Source: Ligustrum vulgare (lineage: Eukaryota; Streptophyta; Magnoliopsida; Lamiales; Oleaceae). From it: DNA of 64,000 bases. Both the position numbers and the translations under genes were made by a program. The stretch's first letter is position 1; each line of letters begins with the position of its first letter. The notes beneath the pieces are model-generated. The model worked only from the letters and a program-made list of their open reading frames with translations, was not told the origin of the DNA and did not search any database. This document shows positions 1 to 9,640 of the stretch, piece by piece. The stretch spans positions 19,102,139-19,166,138 of the forward strand of contig OY743168.1 in NCBI GenBank assembly GCA_963555705.1, in the 5' to 3' direction.

Positions 1-269
1 TATTCGTATAGCCAAGTCAAGAAATAATCGAGATCGTTCGATTTTAAATTAAATTCCGAATTTCTAAAAATATCTCCATTCTCTTGATTTAAAGTATATT
101 AAGTCTAAGTACTTAATTCAATGTTATCACAATATTTATTTGTACAAAAATTACTTTTATTATTTAAATTAAGAAAATATATGCAAGCATGAGAGGTTCC
201 ATTATATATAATAATTATGAGAATCTTAATTTAATAAATATGGAAAAGTATATAAATGGTTGATAGATT

Positions 270-690
270 CCATTATATGTAATCATGAAGAGCATAATAT
301 TTGTATAAATATGGAAAAGTATATGAATGAATTATATACTCCATTATATATAATCATGAAGAGCATAATATTTGTATAAATATGGAAAAGTATATGAATG
401 ATTGATAAGACTCCATTATATGTAATCATGAAGAGCATAATATTTGTATAAATATGGAAAAGTATATGAATGAATTATATACTCCATTATATATAATCAT
501 GAAGAGCATAATATTTGTATAAATATGGAAAAGTATATGAATGATTGATAAGACTCCATTATATGTAATCATGAAGAGCATAATATTTGTATAAATATGG
601 AAAAGTATATGAATGATTTATATACTCCATTATATATAATCATGAAGAGCATATTATTTGTATAAATATGGAAAAGTATATGAATGGTGC
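270..690 (+). repeat. Tandem repeat, ~71-bp unit, about 6 copies
   Basis: Each unit contains TCCATTATAT, CATGAAGAGCATAATATTTG and TATGGAAAAGTATATGAATG. Alternate units end in a GATTGATAAGAC-type or an AATTATATAC-type tail, so the array has a higher-order pattern. The mirror array is at 6670-7140. Confidence 0.85.
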
Positions 691-919
691 TTTACTTTAA
701 GAAAGTGATGTGTTAAAATTAATAGAATTGAATGATTATGTTTACAATATGCCAACTTTATACATCTATTTAAACCCATCTCTTTTACACACAACTCTAC
801 ACATATACACTTATTTCCAATCTCTTGACAAAATCCACAAGTAAGAGAAATTCAAGGTGGTCAAGAAAGTTTTGGTCCATTTACTACTACACTTCATTTT
901 AATCTTTTAAAAGGTAAGT

Positions 920-1330
920 ATATCTTATGTTTTTATGAAAAGTAAGTATGTTTTTATGAAAGGTAAATACACATTATGTTTTTATGAAAAGTAAGTATGT
1001 TTTTATGACAAGTAAGTATATCTTATGTTTTTATGAAAAGTAAGTATGTTTTTATGAAAGGTAAATACACATTATGTTTTTATGAAAAGTAAGTATGTTT
1101 TTATGACAAGTAAGTATATCTTATGTTTTTATGAAAAGTAAGTATGTTTTTATGAAAGGTAAATACACCTTATGTTTTTATGAAAAGTAAGTATGTTTTT
1201 ATGACAAGTAAGTATATCTTATGTTTTTATGAAAAGTAAGTATGTTTTTATGAAAGGTAAATACACATTATGTTTTTATGAAAAGTAAGTATGTTTTTAT
1301 GACAAGTAAGTATATCTTATGTTTTTATGA
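920..1330 (+). repeat. Tandem repeat, ~98-bp unit built from ~24-bp subunits, rich in splice-donor-like GTAAGT
   Basis: Units alternate TATGTTTTTATGAAAAGTAA, GTATGTTTTTATGAAAGGTA and GTATGTTTTTATGACAAG blocks, with about 4.2 copies of the 98-bp unit. Every subunit carries GTAAGTAT or GTAAATAC. The first follows AAAAG at about 913 and reads as a consensus plant 5' splice site. The mirror array is at 6050-6465. Confidence 0.85.
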
Positions 1331-1965
1331 AAATGTTTGGATCATTGCTATGAAATAAATCTCACAAGATTGTTATGGGTTCCATATGATATGTTTATGA
1401 TTATGCTAAGGGGACCGGAGTTTAGTAGCGCTACTCATAAGAATTCTTGCCATTTAAGTTCGGTAAAATTCTTGTGTCTCCCTATGTTTATGAATATTTC
1501 AATCATATCCTATGTTATGATGAAAATGATCCATATGCATTCAAAAGAAAATTTATGCTTGGTATACTTACTGGGATTTTATAAATCTCACTCCACGATA
1601 TTTACCATTTTCAGATAATTGAAGGTTCGAGGCGGTCAACATGGAAGTGGCAAAAGTGGTTAAGATTGATGAGATAATTATGTTGAACTTTATGTAAGAA
1701 AATTTTGTTCTATTTTTATTCACAAATAAAATTATGGGATTCTAATTATTCTTTTGAATAATTTTACATTATTATTTAAGTCTCGATAATATGATATGAG
1801 TCACTTTTTGTGGCACTCGAATGGTCGAGAATTCGGGTCGTCACAAATTATGTTGAACTTTATGTAAGAAAATTTTGTTCTACTTTTATTCACAAATAAA
1901 ATTATGGGATTCTAATTATTCTTTTGAATAATTTTACATTATTATTTAAGTCTCGATAATATGAT

Positions 1966-2178
1966 ATGAGTCACTTTTTGTGGCACTCGAATGGTCGAGA
2001 ATTCGGGTCGTCACTTGAGAGGCACCCAAGTGGTTATGTGCAACGTGAACTTCTCTCCTTATACGCTCAGTTTAACGAGGACAAAAATCGTTATAGTCTC
2101 CAAAATATAATAGCAAAAGATCCTGTTTGCCAGTCTGTTTTACAAAATGAGGCTTCTGGCAGTTCAACAATGATATAA
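1966..2178 (+). pseudogene. 5'-truncated copy of the basic zinc-finger gene, fused to LTR sequence
   Basis: The 70-codon frame starts inside the LTR arm. From about residue 18 (ERHPSGYVQRELLSLYAQFN) it matches residues about 140-180 of the 190-aa protein at 36663-37235. The N-terminal two thirds, including the Cys motif and basic cluster, is missing because the LTR end joins at 2013/2014. The C-terminus differs slightly from the intact copy. The homology then continues through the intergenic DNA into the LOG gene, so this is one end of a colinear copy of the two-gene cassette. The chimeric frame is unlikely to make a functional product. Confidence 0.7.
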
Positions 2179-2283
2179 GGTAAATCTCTTGATACACATT
2201 TAAAATATTTTGCTGTTTTCTTTCACGCGTTTTGGAAATAAAATATATTTTCCTTTCTCGAGTTTTGATAAAGCTGGAAATAA

Positions 2284-2299
2284 ATCACCGAAAGGTGAT
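2284..2299 (+). promoter_or_regulatory. Short hairpin with GAAA loop upstream of LOG
   Basis: ATCACC-GAAA-GGTGAT is a perfect 6-bp stem closed by a GNRA-type GAAA loop. The same TCACC-GAAA-GGTGA hairpin lies at the equivalent place before the second LOG copy (37326-37339), although the surrounding sequence has diverged. Its function is unknown. Confidence 0.5.
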
Positions 2300-2390
2300 A
2301 TCTTTGGTAAAACAGTCAAAAGTTGGCCGATTTTGACAAAAGTAAATCTTTACTTTTTCATAATCAATCAAAAACAGTAAATTTTTTCGG

Positions 2391-2402
2391 CTTTAAATAG
2401 CC
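2391..2402 (+). promoter_or_regulatory. Putative TATA box of LOG copy 1
   Basis: GGCTTTAAATAGCC lies about 75-80 bp before the LOG ATG. The same TTTAAATAGCC stands at about 37409-37420 before the second copy, so the gene seems to move with its own plus-strand core promoter. No transcript evidence is available from sequence alone. Confidence 0.45.
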
Positions 2403-2474
2403 AAACATATTTCATAGTTCAGGCATCCCAAAATCACATCTTCTTCGTAAGTTTTCTCTTCTATACTATCAAAG

Positions 2475-3128
2475 ATGGAAGCACCAAAACTTCGACAGAT
2501 CAAAACTATTTGTGTATTTTGTGGATCAAAAGTGGGGAAAGGCTTCAGTTATCTAGAAGCGGCCGTAGATCTTGGAAAGAAACTGGGGGAAAAAGGTATC
2601 ACTCTTGTGTATGGGGGTGGTAGCAGTGGTCTAATGGGTTGTGTTTCCCAATCTGCTCTTGCAGAGAAATCAAAAGTAATCGGTGTCATACCTGTCCCTT
2701 TGGTAGATGTTGCAGGCAAAACACGAGGGCATGAAGTTCAAACCTTATCCATCCATGAACGCATAACTTGTATGCTATATGGTTCTGATGCCTTTATAGC
2801 CCTGCCCGGAGGTTTTGGTACCTTAGAAGAAATCTTTAACATTACCTCGTGGGCTCAACTAGATCTCCATACTAAGCCTATTGGGCTTCTGAATGTTAAC
2901 AATTTCTTTGATGGTTTGTTAACCTTTCTTGATTATGCTGTGGAACAGGGATTCATCTCTCCATTTTCCAGAAGGCTTCTTATTTATGCTCCTACTATTG
3001 ATGAACTACTGGATAAGCTGCAGTCATATATCTCAATACAAGATCCAGCAGGGGTTAAGATAGATTGGTCGCAAGGAAGGGGAATCAAGCGAAAATGGAG
3101 TCCGGTTAATGTAAACTTAACTTTATGA
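2475..3128 (+). CDS. Intronless LOG-type cytokinin riboside 5'-monophosphate phosphoribohydrolase, copy 1
   Basis: The 217-residue protein is full length for the plant LOG family, cytosolic enzymes that release active cytokinin bases from their riboside monophosphates. Visible motifs are an N-terminal ICVFCGS Rossmann strand (12-18), YGGGSSGLMG (46-55; usual form GGGSVGLMG), HER (94-96) with the conserved Arg, and PGGFGTLEE (111-119; usual form PGGYGTLEE) with its terminal Glu. ITSWAQL, KPIGLLN and GFISPF follow the family pattern. The lysine that normally follows the HER arginine is Ile here, and a basic C-terminal tail (about 195-217) is unusual. Plant LOG genes normally have several introns and this one has none, so it looks retro-copied. 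The ATG is supported by the TATA-like box 75-80 bp upstream and by conservation of the start in copy 2. The protein is 204/217 identical to copy 2. Enzyme activity is inferred. Confidence 0.9.
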   Translation: MEAPKLRQIKTICVFCGSKVGKGFSYLEAAVDLGKKLGEKGITLVYGGGSSGLMGCVSQSALAEKSKVIGVIPVPLVDVAGKTRGHEVQTLSIHERITCMLYGSDAFIALPGGFGTLEEIFNITSWAQLDLHTKPIGLLNVNNFFDGLLTFLDYAVEQGFISPFSRRLLIYAPTIDELLDKLQSYISIQDPAGVKIDWSQGRGIKRKWSPVNVNLTL

Positions 3129-3138
3129 ATCTTAGAAT

Positions 3139-3351
3139 AGGTGGGGGTAGAGTACGGAGTATTCTTACTCTCGAGACACCCCTCTAATTTCCTAGGATTT
3201 CCTTAATGTTTAAATCTTGTGTGTACCTCAAAGGTTCCAGGTGGTAGATTACGGAGTATTCTTACTCTCGAAACACACCTCTTTGAAGGTTTCTTTATTT
3301 CCTCAAAAGGTCAGAGGTGGTAGGATACGGCTACTCCGGAAACACATCTCT
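3139..3351 (+). repeat. Three tandem hairpin motifs in the LOG 3' region
   Basis: Three related ~40-47 bp units start near 3139, 3239 and 3313. Each opens AGGTGG-TAG, has a core like TACGGAGTATTC and closes with CACCCCT, CACACCT or CACATCTCT, so an outer stem AGGTG/CACCT and an inner stem AGAGTA/TACTCT can form. In the third unit both sides of the outer stem are altered. The same three units follow LOG copy 2 (about 38157-38360). Confidence 0.65.
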
Positions 3352-3420
3352 CAATTTGAGGAATTTCCCATGTTGCTTTCTTTTGATTTTGCATGTTTCA
3401 TGTATTTCTTTCCAATGTGA

Positions 3421-5141
3421 CTCTTGTGTGTTCTCCTTACGAGAAAATAATAAATATCTCTGTTATCATCTACTAAATCTCGTTTGTGATGTAAATGAAT
3501 TTGCATGTCTAACCTCAATTCTCTTAGTGATTGCATACCATACTATGCTCTTAATTCCAAACGATAAAATTCTAAGCAGAGTTTCCTTTGAAATTTGGAC
3601 TTATTCAAACCGTAAGCATACTTCATAACTCACAATAATAAATAATTCCACATTTGATCACAACGATCTAAAAATTGACCACAATTTCATCAAACTTCAA
3701 TATCATAAAAAAAGTATTCCAGAAAATCAATTCATAATTCCTCAACATAGAAATTTCAAATCATAGTCGTCAATATCACAATATCACTTCCTTCAATACC
3801 TTAATTGGCTCAAAAGATTACTCATACTTATATTTATAAGTCATAAATCATATTCCCAAAATTTAATCACAGGGCCAAAGTTCATAATAAATTTCTCTTC
3901 AATATAGAGACATAATTCACTTACTCAACATAATATCCATTACTTAATTCCCAATAACCAAATCTTTAAATCTCTAACTTCATAATGCTTCTCATAAAAG
4001 TCTCATTAAAATCATATCACTTATAATCTTAACATCTCATAAAAATTCATAAAATTGGCTCGCTATTTCTCATTAAATCTAAATGATAGATAATCTGAAC
4101 ATATTTCTAATCATTTCTGTTGACTTCTCATACTTAATGCCATGTCTAAAATCAATTATGCAAAGTCCATTTAAGGTTTATCATTTCTAAACTCGAGGAC
4201 AACAATTATTTTGAAAATCATTCTTAAGTCATATTATTCCCATTATGCTCAACACCCGTTCTCTTTCTTTCTTTTCTTTCTGAATTTTTTTTTTTTTTTT
4301 TTTCAGAATTGAAACTTGAAGAGTGGTACCAATAATCATCCACAGTTTTTCCTTGCTTTTAAGCAAAGGTAGTGATAAAGGGATAAATTATTGAACCGAA
4401 AATTGAAACTTGAAGAGGAAGTACTAATAACCATCCACAGTTTTTCCCTTGTTTTTACACAAAGGTAGTGATAAAGGGATAAATTATTGTACGAATTCAT
4501 TATCAATTTTGTTTGTTTAATATATTATTCCATATATTTTGGGCAAAAGTTACAACCCAACTTAATTTCTAATTGAGTCAATCTTACAAAGCTTAATATG
4601 CACCAAAATTCATATAAATATCCTCTCTGTCTCATGATTCTACATTGAAAAGAATAAAAAAATTGAGTCTTCTATCAATTTATATCATACTTGACATGTA
4701 TATTATGTGTAACACATAAAGATTCATAACATATGAAGATTTCATACTTAACATGTCTTAATAAAATCGTAAATGACTTGCAAAGCATATAACATACCTG
4801 GTTCGAGGAGTCAATACGTGGAGAGTGACATAGTAGAGTGATGAGTTAAAATATTTCATATAATCTTATTTTCCTTTAATCAACAATAATTTAATGTGGT
4901 TGTATCCAAATCAACATTTTCTTGAATCATAATTCCTAATTAATCACAGTCTTCAAAACAAATCCAATATCGATATAGTAATTATCTCCCCATCAATAAT
5001 TAATAACTTAACCCAAATAAAATTTATCGTCAAATCTTATTTTTCCTTTAGTCCCCGAACTTCTAGAAATTTATCAAAGACATCAATATAAACATCATAT
5101 CACTAACTAATTATATTCCATAAAATTTTCAGGACATTACA
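3421..5141. other. AT-rich non-coding stretch between LOG copy 1 and the Gypsy remnant
   Basis: No gene is visible. The stretch contains a ~93-bp tandem duplication (about 4308-4400 and 4401-4493, with repeated AGTGATAAAGGGATAAATTA) and a poly-T run near 4290. Read on the minus strand from about 5136 leftwards it begins TGTAATGTCCTGAAAATTTT, like the start of a Gypsy LTR. The LTR's far end could not be placed. Confidence 0.5.
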
Positions 5142-5398
5142 AACTCCCTTGCTTAAAATGAATTTTGTCCTTGAAATTCGCACATCAAATTTCATCATGC
5201 TTTTCAAAATCATAACCATACTTGACATGTGAAAATTCAATTTTTTTTTATAATGAATAGTGATTTCGTTCACTGTTCATCATGAATAGCACGTCGTTTT
5301 ACTGTTCACGTGAATAGTGATTTTTTTTTTTTTTTTAAAGAAATAAAATTTCAAAAATCTACAGAATCGTTTTTAAAACTCTTTTCTCTGATACCAAC
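5142..5398 (-). mobile_element. Internal remnant of a Gypsy element: primer-binding site and pol end/polypurine tract
   Basis: On the minus strand, just after the right-arm LTR, TTGGTATCAGAG (5386-5397) is a typical primer-binding site complementary to the 3' end of initiator tRNA-Met. Only ~245 bp further on, GAATTTCAAGGACAAAATTC (about 5160-5180) resembles the usual C-terminal end of Gypsy pol, followed by a purine-rich AAGCAAGGGAG and the start of another LTR. Gag, protease, RT, RNase H and integrase are absent, so almost the whole interior is deleted. The following LTR start differs from the right-arm LTR, which suggests recombination between two subfamilies. Confidence 0.6.
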
Positions 5399-6049
5399 TG
5401 TGACGACCCGAATTCTCGACCATTCGAGTGCCACTAAAAGTGACTCATATCATATTATCGAGACTTAAATAGTAATGTAAAATTATTCAAAAAAATAATT
5501 AGAATCCCATAATTTTATTTGTGAATAAAAATAGAACATAATTTTCTTACATAAAGTTCAACATAATTATCTCATCAAAATCATATTATCGAGACTTAAA
5601 TAGTAATGTAAAATTATTCAAAAGAATAATTAGAATCCCATAATTTTATTTGTGAATAAAAATAGAACATAATTTTCTTACATAAAGTTCAACATAATTA
5701 TCTCATCAATCTTAAACACTTTTGCCACTTCCATGTTGACCGCCTCGAACCTTCAATTATCTGAAAATGGTAAATATCGTGGAGTGAGATTTATAAAATC
5801 CCAGTAAGTATACCAAGCATAAATTTTCTTTTGAAAGCATATGGATCATTTTCATCATAACATAGGATAGGATCGAAATACTCATAAACATAGGGAGACA
5901 CAAGAATTTTACCGAACTTAAATGGCAAGAATTCTTATGTGTAGCGCTACTAAACTCCGGTCCCCTTAGCATAATCATAAACATATCATATGGAACCCAT
6001 AACAATCTTGTGAGATTGATTTCATAGCAATGATCCAAACATTTTCATA

Positions 6050-6465
6050 AAAACATAAGATATACTTACTTGTCATAAAAACATACTTACTTTTCATAAA
6101 AACATAAGGTGTATTTACCTTTCATAAAAACATACTTACTTTTCATAAAAACATAAGATATACTTACTTGTCATAAAAACATACTTACTTTTCATAAAAA
6201 CATAAGGTGTATTTACCTTTCATAAAAACATACTTACTTTTCATAAAAACATAAGATATACTTGCTTGTCATAAAAACATACTTACTTTTCATAAAAACA
6301 TAAGGTGTATTTACCTTTCATAAAAACATACTTACTTTTCATAAAAACATAAGATATACTTACTTGTCATAAAAACATACTTACTTTTCATAAAAACATA
6401 AGGTGTATTTACCTTTCATAAAAACATACTTACTTTTCATAAAAACATAAGATATACTTACCTTT
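6050..6465 (-). repeat. Mirror copy of the ~98-bp tandem array
   Basis: This is the reverse complement of the array at 920-1330, with about 4.3 units. Single-base variants such as CTTGCTTGTC at about 6262 distinguish units. Confidence 0.85.
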
Positions 6466-6669
6466 TAAAAGATTAAAATGAAGTGTAGTAGTAAATGGAC
6501 CAAAACTTTCTTGACCACCTTGAATTTCTCTTACTTGTGGATTTTGTCAAGAGATTGGAAATAAGTGTATATGTGTAGAGTTGTGTGTAAAAGAGATGGG
6601 TTTAAATAGATGTATAAAGTTGGCATATTGTAAACATAATCATTCAATTCTATTAATTTTAACACATCC

Positions 6670-7140
6670 TTTTCTTAAAGTAAAGCACCATTCATATACT
6701 TTTCCATATTTATACAAATATTATGCTCTTCATGATTACATATAATGGAGTCTTATCAACCATTCATATACTTTTCCATATTTATACAAATATTATGCTC
6801 TTCATGATTACATATAATGGAGTCTTATCAACCATTCATATACTTTTCCATATTTATACAAATATTATGCTCTTCATGATTACATATAATGGAATCTTAT
6901 CAACCATTCATATACTTTTCCATATTTATACAAATATTATGCTCTTCATGATTACATATAATGGAGTCTATAATTCATTCATATACTTTTCCATATTTAT
7001 ACAAATATTATGCTCTTCATGATTACATATAATGGAGTATATAATTCATTCATATACTTTTCCATATTTATACAAATATTATGCTCTTCATGATTACATA
7101 TAATGGAGTATATAATTCATTCATATACTTTTCCATATTT
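6670..7140 (-). repeat. Mirror copy of the ~71-bp tandem array
   Basis: This is the reverse complement of the array at 270-690, with between 6 and 7 units. The copy number and the order of unit variants differ slightly from the left arm, so unequal exchange has occurred since the arms arose. Confidence 0.85.
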
Positions 7141-7472
7141 ATTAAATTAAGATTCTCATAATTATTATATATAATGGAACCTCTCATGCTTGCATATATT
7201 TTCTTAATTTCAATAATAAAAATAATTTTTGTATAAATAAATATTGGGATAACATTGAATTAAGTACTTGGACTTAATATACTTTAAATCAAGAGAATGG
7301 AGATTTTTTTAGAAATTCGGAATTTAATTTAAAATCGAACGATCTCGATTATTTCTTGACTTGGCTATACGAATACGTCGTGGCGTTAACTTAATAAAAA
7401 TGGGTGAAATAGTAGCGACACGATTTTCTATTAAAATAATTATTAATCGCGTAAAAATTCTTGGTCGCTACA

Positions 7473-8488
7473 TGCATTGCCCTGTCCTAGTCAGTAATAA
7501 TCCCTATTGGTTCCTTACCCTCCATACACTCAAGCCATGTACGGAAGATCCACACGAATGTCTCTGTATCCTCATTTGAAAGCAAACCACATCCGAGTAA
7601 CATTGATTGACCATGATGATTTACTCCAACAAAAGGGGCGAATGGCATATCGTACTTATTGGTCAAGTATGTGGTATCGAAAGTTACGACATCTCCAAAC
7701 TCTTTACATGCTTCCCTGCACCTATTATCGCACCAAAACACATTCTTCAACCTACACTCATCATCCAAATCTACACTGAAATAAAACCCAGGACAATTTG
7801 CTTGCATTTTAGAAAAATATGTGTGAATAGCAATGGCATCCCCTTCACCGAGCCTTAGGCGTCTAACCCTGTCGATGAAGTTTCTGCAATCCTTTTCGGT
7901 ATATGTCAGTTGCTCGTAACCACCAGCTTCAATCACAGTTGAGTTGTAGCTTTTGTGCATGGGAATTCCATCTATATCATTCAATTCAAGCCGCCTCTTC
8001 ACTTGGTCGGTCATTTCTCGATTACATCGATACAATCTGGATTTCGAAGGACTTGTTGCATGATTATGTTCCAAAATCACTTTCGTCAGAACCCACATTC
8101 CCGATATTTCACACATAGTTGTCAACCTAGCTAGACAACCAGTATGCATTGATGGTTGCGGCTTCAAAGAACTGCTTGAGGAACTACTTCTTCGGCCTTC
8201 TCTAGCACATGTGAAGGTAGCATATCTTTTCACACCATCCTCGCCCTTCCTCGAACTTCTTTTTCTCACAGGGAACCCCACACTAAAAGCATGACGTTTG
8301 TAAAACTGGAACACTTCATTCTCGTCAATGAACTTCATCCCAACCGTTGGCACAATTTCACTGATTTGTTGCCCCGTTTCTTCTTCTGTAGTACCAATGT
8401 ACCTATCTCCTACTGTGTCAATATTTTCCAATAACTCTACATCCACATTTACTGAATTCACATTCGTTTCCTCATCATCAGAATACAT
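7473..8488 (-). pseudogene. FAR1/FHY3-related (FRS) gene, truncated by LTR insertion
   Basis: The 333 readable residues hold a FAR1 DNA-binding domain (about 50-155; Cys94, Cys118 and His141-Asn-His143 of the WRKY-GCM1 type zinc finger). A linker follows, then the start of the MULE-transposase domain (about 262-333) with FDTTYLTNKY supplying the first catalytic-type Asp and GIITD the next conserved Asp block. FRS proteins are transposase-derived nuclear transcription factors of light signalling. The codon after ITD is TAG where the family has Gln, and the next codons (GAC AGG GCA ATG) still fit the family, so a nonsense mutation lies just before the LTR junction at 7472/7473. The C-terminal half of the transposase domain and any SWIM zinc finger are missing. 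The start at 8488 follows an intron-acceptor-like TTTTATAG. The gene is very probably dead unless a truncated product is used. Confidence 0.85.
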
Positions 8489-9640
8489 TCTTAAACCACC
8501 TATAAAACCAAAATAAATTACTTATATTACTGTCAGTGCTAGTTACATAGCTATCAGATGAAAGTATAGTCAAGAAAAGTATGTCTACATGTTCACGGTG
8601 AGAATAAATTCATAAAATAAACTCAATTCTCAAATCAATACTTATGATGAACTTGCATAATAGTGGTGATTTTACATTAAATTCATCAATTCTTTTTGAA
8701 CACTTACCCAACTTCATCAATTCTTACTGAACACAAGTTCAAATTGAAATGCATAATAGTGGTCATTTTACATTATATTCATCAATTCTTATTGAACACT
8801 TACCCAACTCCATCAATTCTTACTCAACACTTACCCAACGTCATCAATTCTTATTGAACACAAGTTCAAATTGAAATTCATAATAGTAGTCATTTTACAT
8901 TACATTCATTTCGCAAATTCATATGGAAGGCGCATATAATTAGTTGGACCACAATATATTTCAAATTACCAGAACATTGTAAGAAAATGGAAAAGGAAGC
9001 ATTTTACGTCTCACCCTTGAGTGTGAATTCTATAATTTCAGTTGGCTCGTTTATATTTCCAGAATGCACAGCCTGAGTTCTTCGAGAGCTACCGGATCTG
9101 AAAACTGGACATACACAGAAGCTCCAATAATCAGGTAAATAATGGACTACACCTGATATCTTCAAAGGAGCTCAAATATGGGCATGAATCTGCAGCTTCG
9201 ACCTCGCTGAAAAAGGACAAATTTGCTTCCTTCGCAGCTTCGAAACTGAAGAGGAAATCTGCCATCTTTGGAAGAGCTCAAATGTGGAATGAATTTGCCA
9301 TCATAATGTAGCTTCAATCTTGATAGAATCTGACTGGAAATACGTTTGGCTTCATATTTTGCAGATCCACGAACCCAACAAATATTCAGATCTTGGTCCT
9401 GAGTGAGAGATGAAGAAGCTATTTGCAAAAATCATGAAGAACTTCCAGCAGTGACACCGGTGATAGCATTTTACGTGACACCGGTGATAGCGGCAGGCGG
9501 TATGTGGGCGTTTGCAGTCGGAGTACGAAGGAGGCGAGAGTTGGGTGTGAGTTGAAGAGAGGAAGTTGCTGAGTGAGAGATGAAATGCCCGATTTTGGTG
9601 GCTTCTTTTTGTTTCAGTCATTTTCTCGTGTTTCCATCAT
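8489..9640 (-). other. Putative 5' intron and leader region of the truncated FRS gene
   Basis: Upstream of the FRS ATG, TTTTATAG reads as a 3' splice site, implying a leader intron. About 8690-8900 contains a small repeat family (CATCAATTCTTATTGAACAC, ACAAGTTCAAATTGAAAT). About 9000-9640 is less AT-rich and has open frames on the minus strand with no recognisable domain, so it may be 5' UTR exon sequence. GACACCGGTGATAGC occurs twice near 9450-9490. Exon boundaries cannot be fixed. Confidence 0.35.

Larger units (their letters stand above)
1..2013 (+). mobile_element. Gypsy-type LTR, left arm of a large inverted repeat (5' end outside window)
   Basis: This ~2 kb segment is the near-identical reverse complement of 5399-7472. 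The window opens inside it: positions 1-20 match the reverse complement of about 7355-7375, so roughly 100 bp of the arm lies outside. The order is terminal segment, an array of ~71-bp repeats, a putative TATA and leader (about 765-910), an array of ~98-bp repeats and a 3' end in GGGTCGTCAC. The last ~165 bp is duplicated in direct orientation (about 1676-1848 and 1849-2013). It is called an LTR because its mirror copy starts TGTAGCGACC, ends GGTCGTCACA and is followed by a tRNA-Met type primer-binding site. Here the arm instead joins directly to LOG-element sequence at 2013/2014, and no primer-binding site follows. The 93-codon open frame at 1337-1618 recurs in the other arm and is probably not a gene. 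Confidence 0.75.
5399..7472 (-). mobile_element. Gypsy-type LTR (2,074 bp), right arm of the inverted repeat, inserted in a FAR1/FRS gene
   Basis: Read on the minus strand it starts TGTAGCGACC at 7472 and ends GGTCGTCACA at 5399, a TG...CA LTR with short inverted ends, followed by a primer-binding site. It mirrors 1-2013, including both tandem arrays, and carries its own internal duplication of ~130 bp (about 5448-5575 and 5578-5705). Its terminal ~150 bp also matches the solo LTR at 20089-23154, so these are one family. On the right it abuts FRS coding sequence at 7473. The matching target duplication would lie left of the window. Confidence 0.8.

Noticed and set aside
1337..6038. 93-aa open frames at 1337-1618 and 5757-6038 as a real gene
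   Set aside because: They are the same LTR sequence in both arms, with no domain, and the frame is not maintained in the related solo LTR.
6723..7022. 99-aa repetitive protein in the ~71-bp tandem array
   Set aside because: The repeat unit happens to keep one frame open. The protein is a translation of LTR satellite sequence.
1..7472. Reading the big inverted repeat as a Mutator or foldback DNA transposon with LOG as cargo
   Set aside because: The arm ends are TG...CA, one arm is followed by a tRNA-Met primer-binding site, and the related copy at 20089-23154 has a 5-bp duplication, which fits LTRs better. A foldback origin of the arrangement is still possible.
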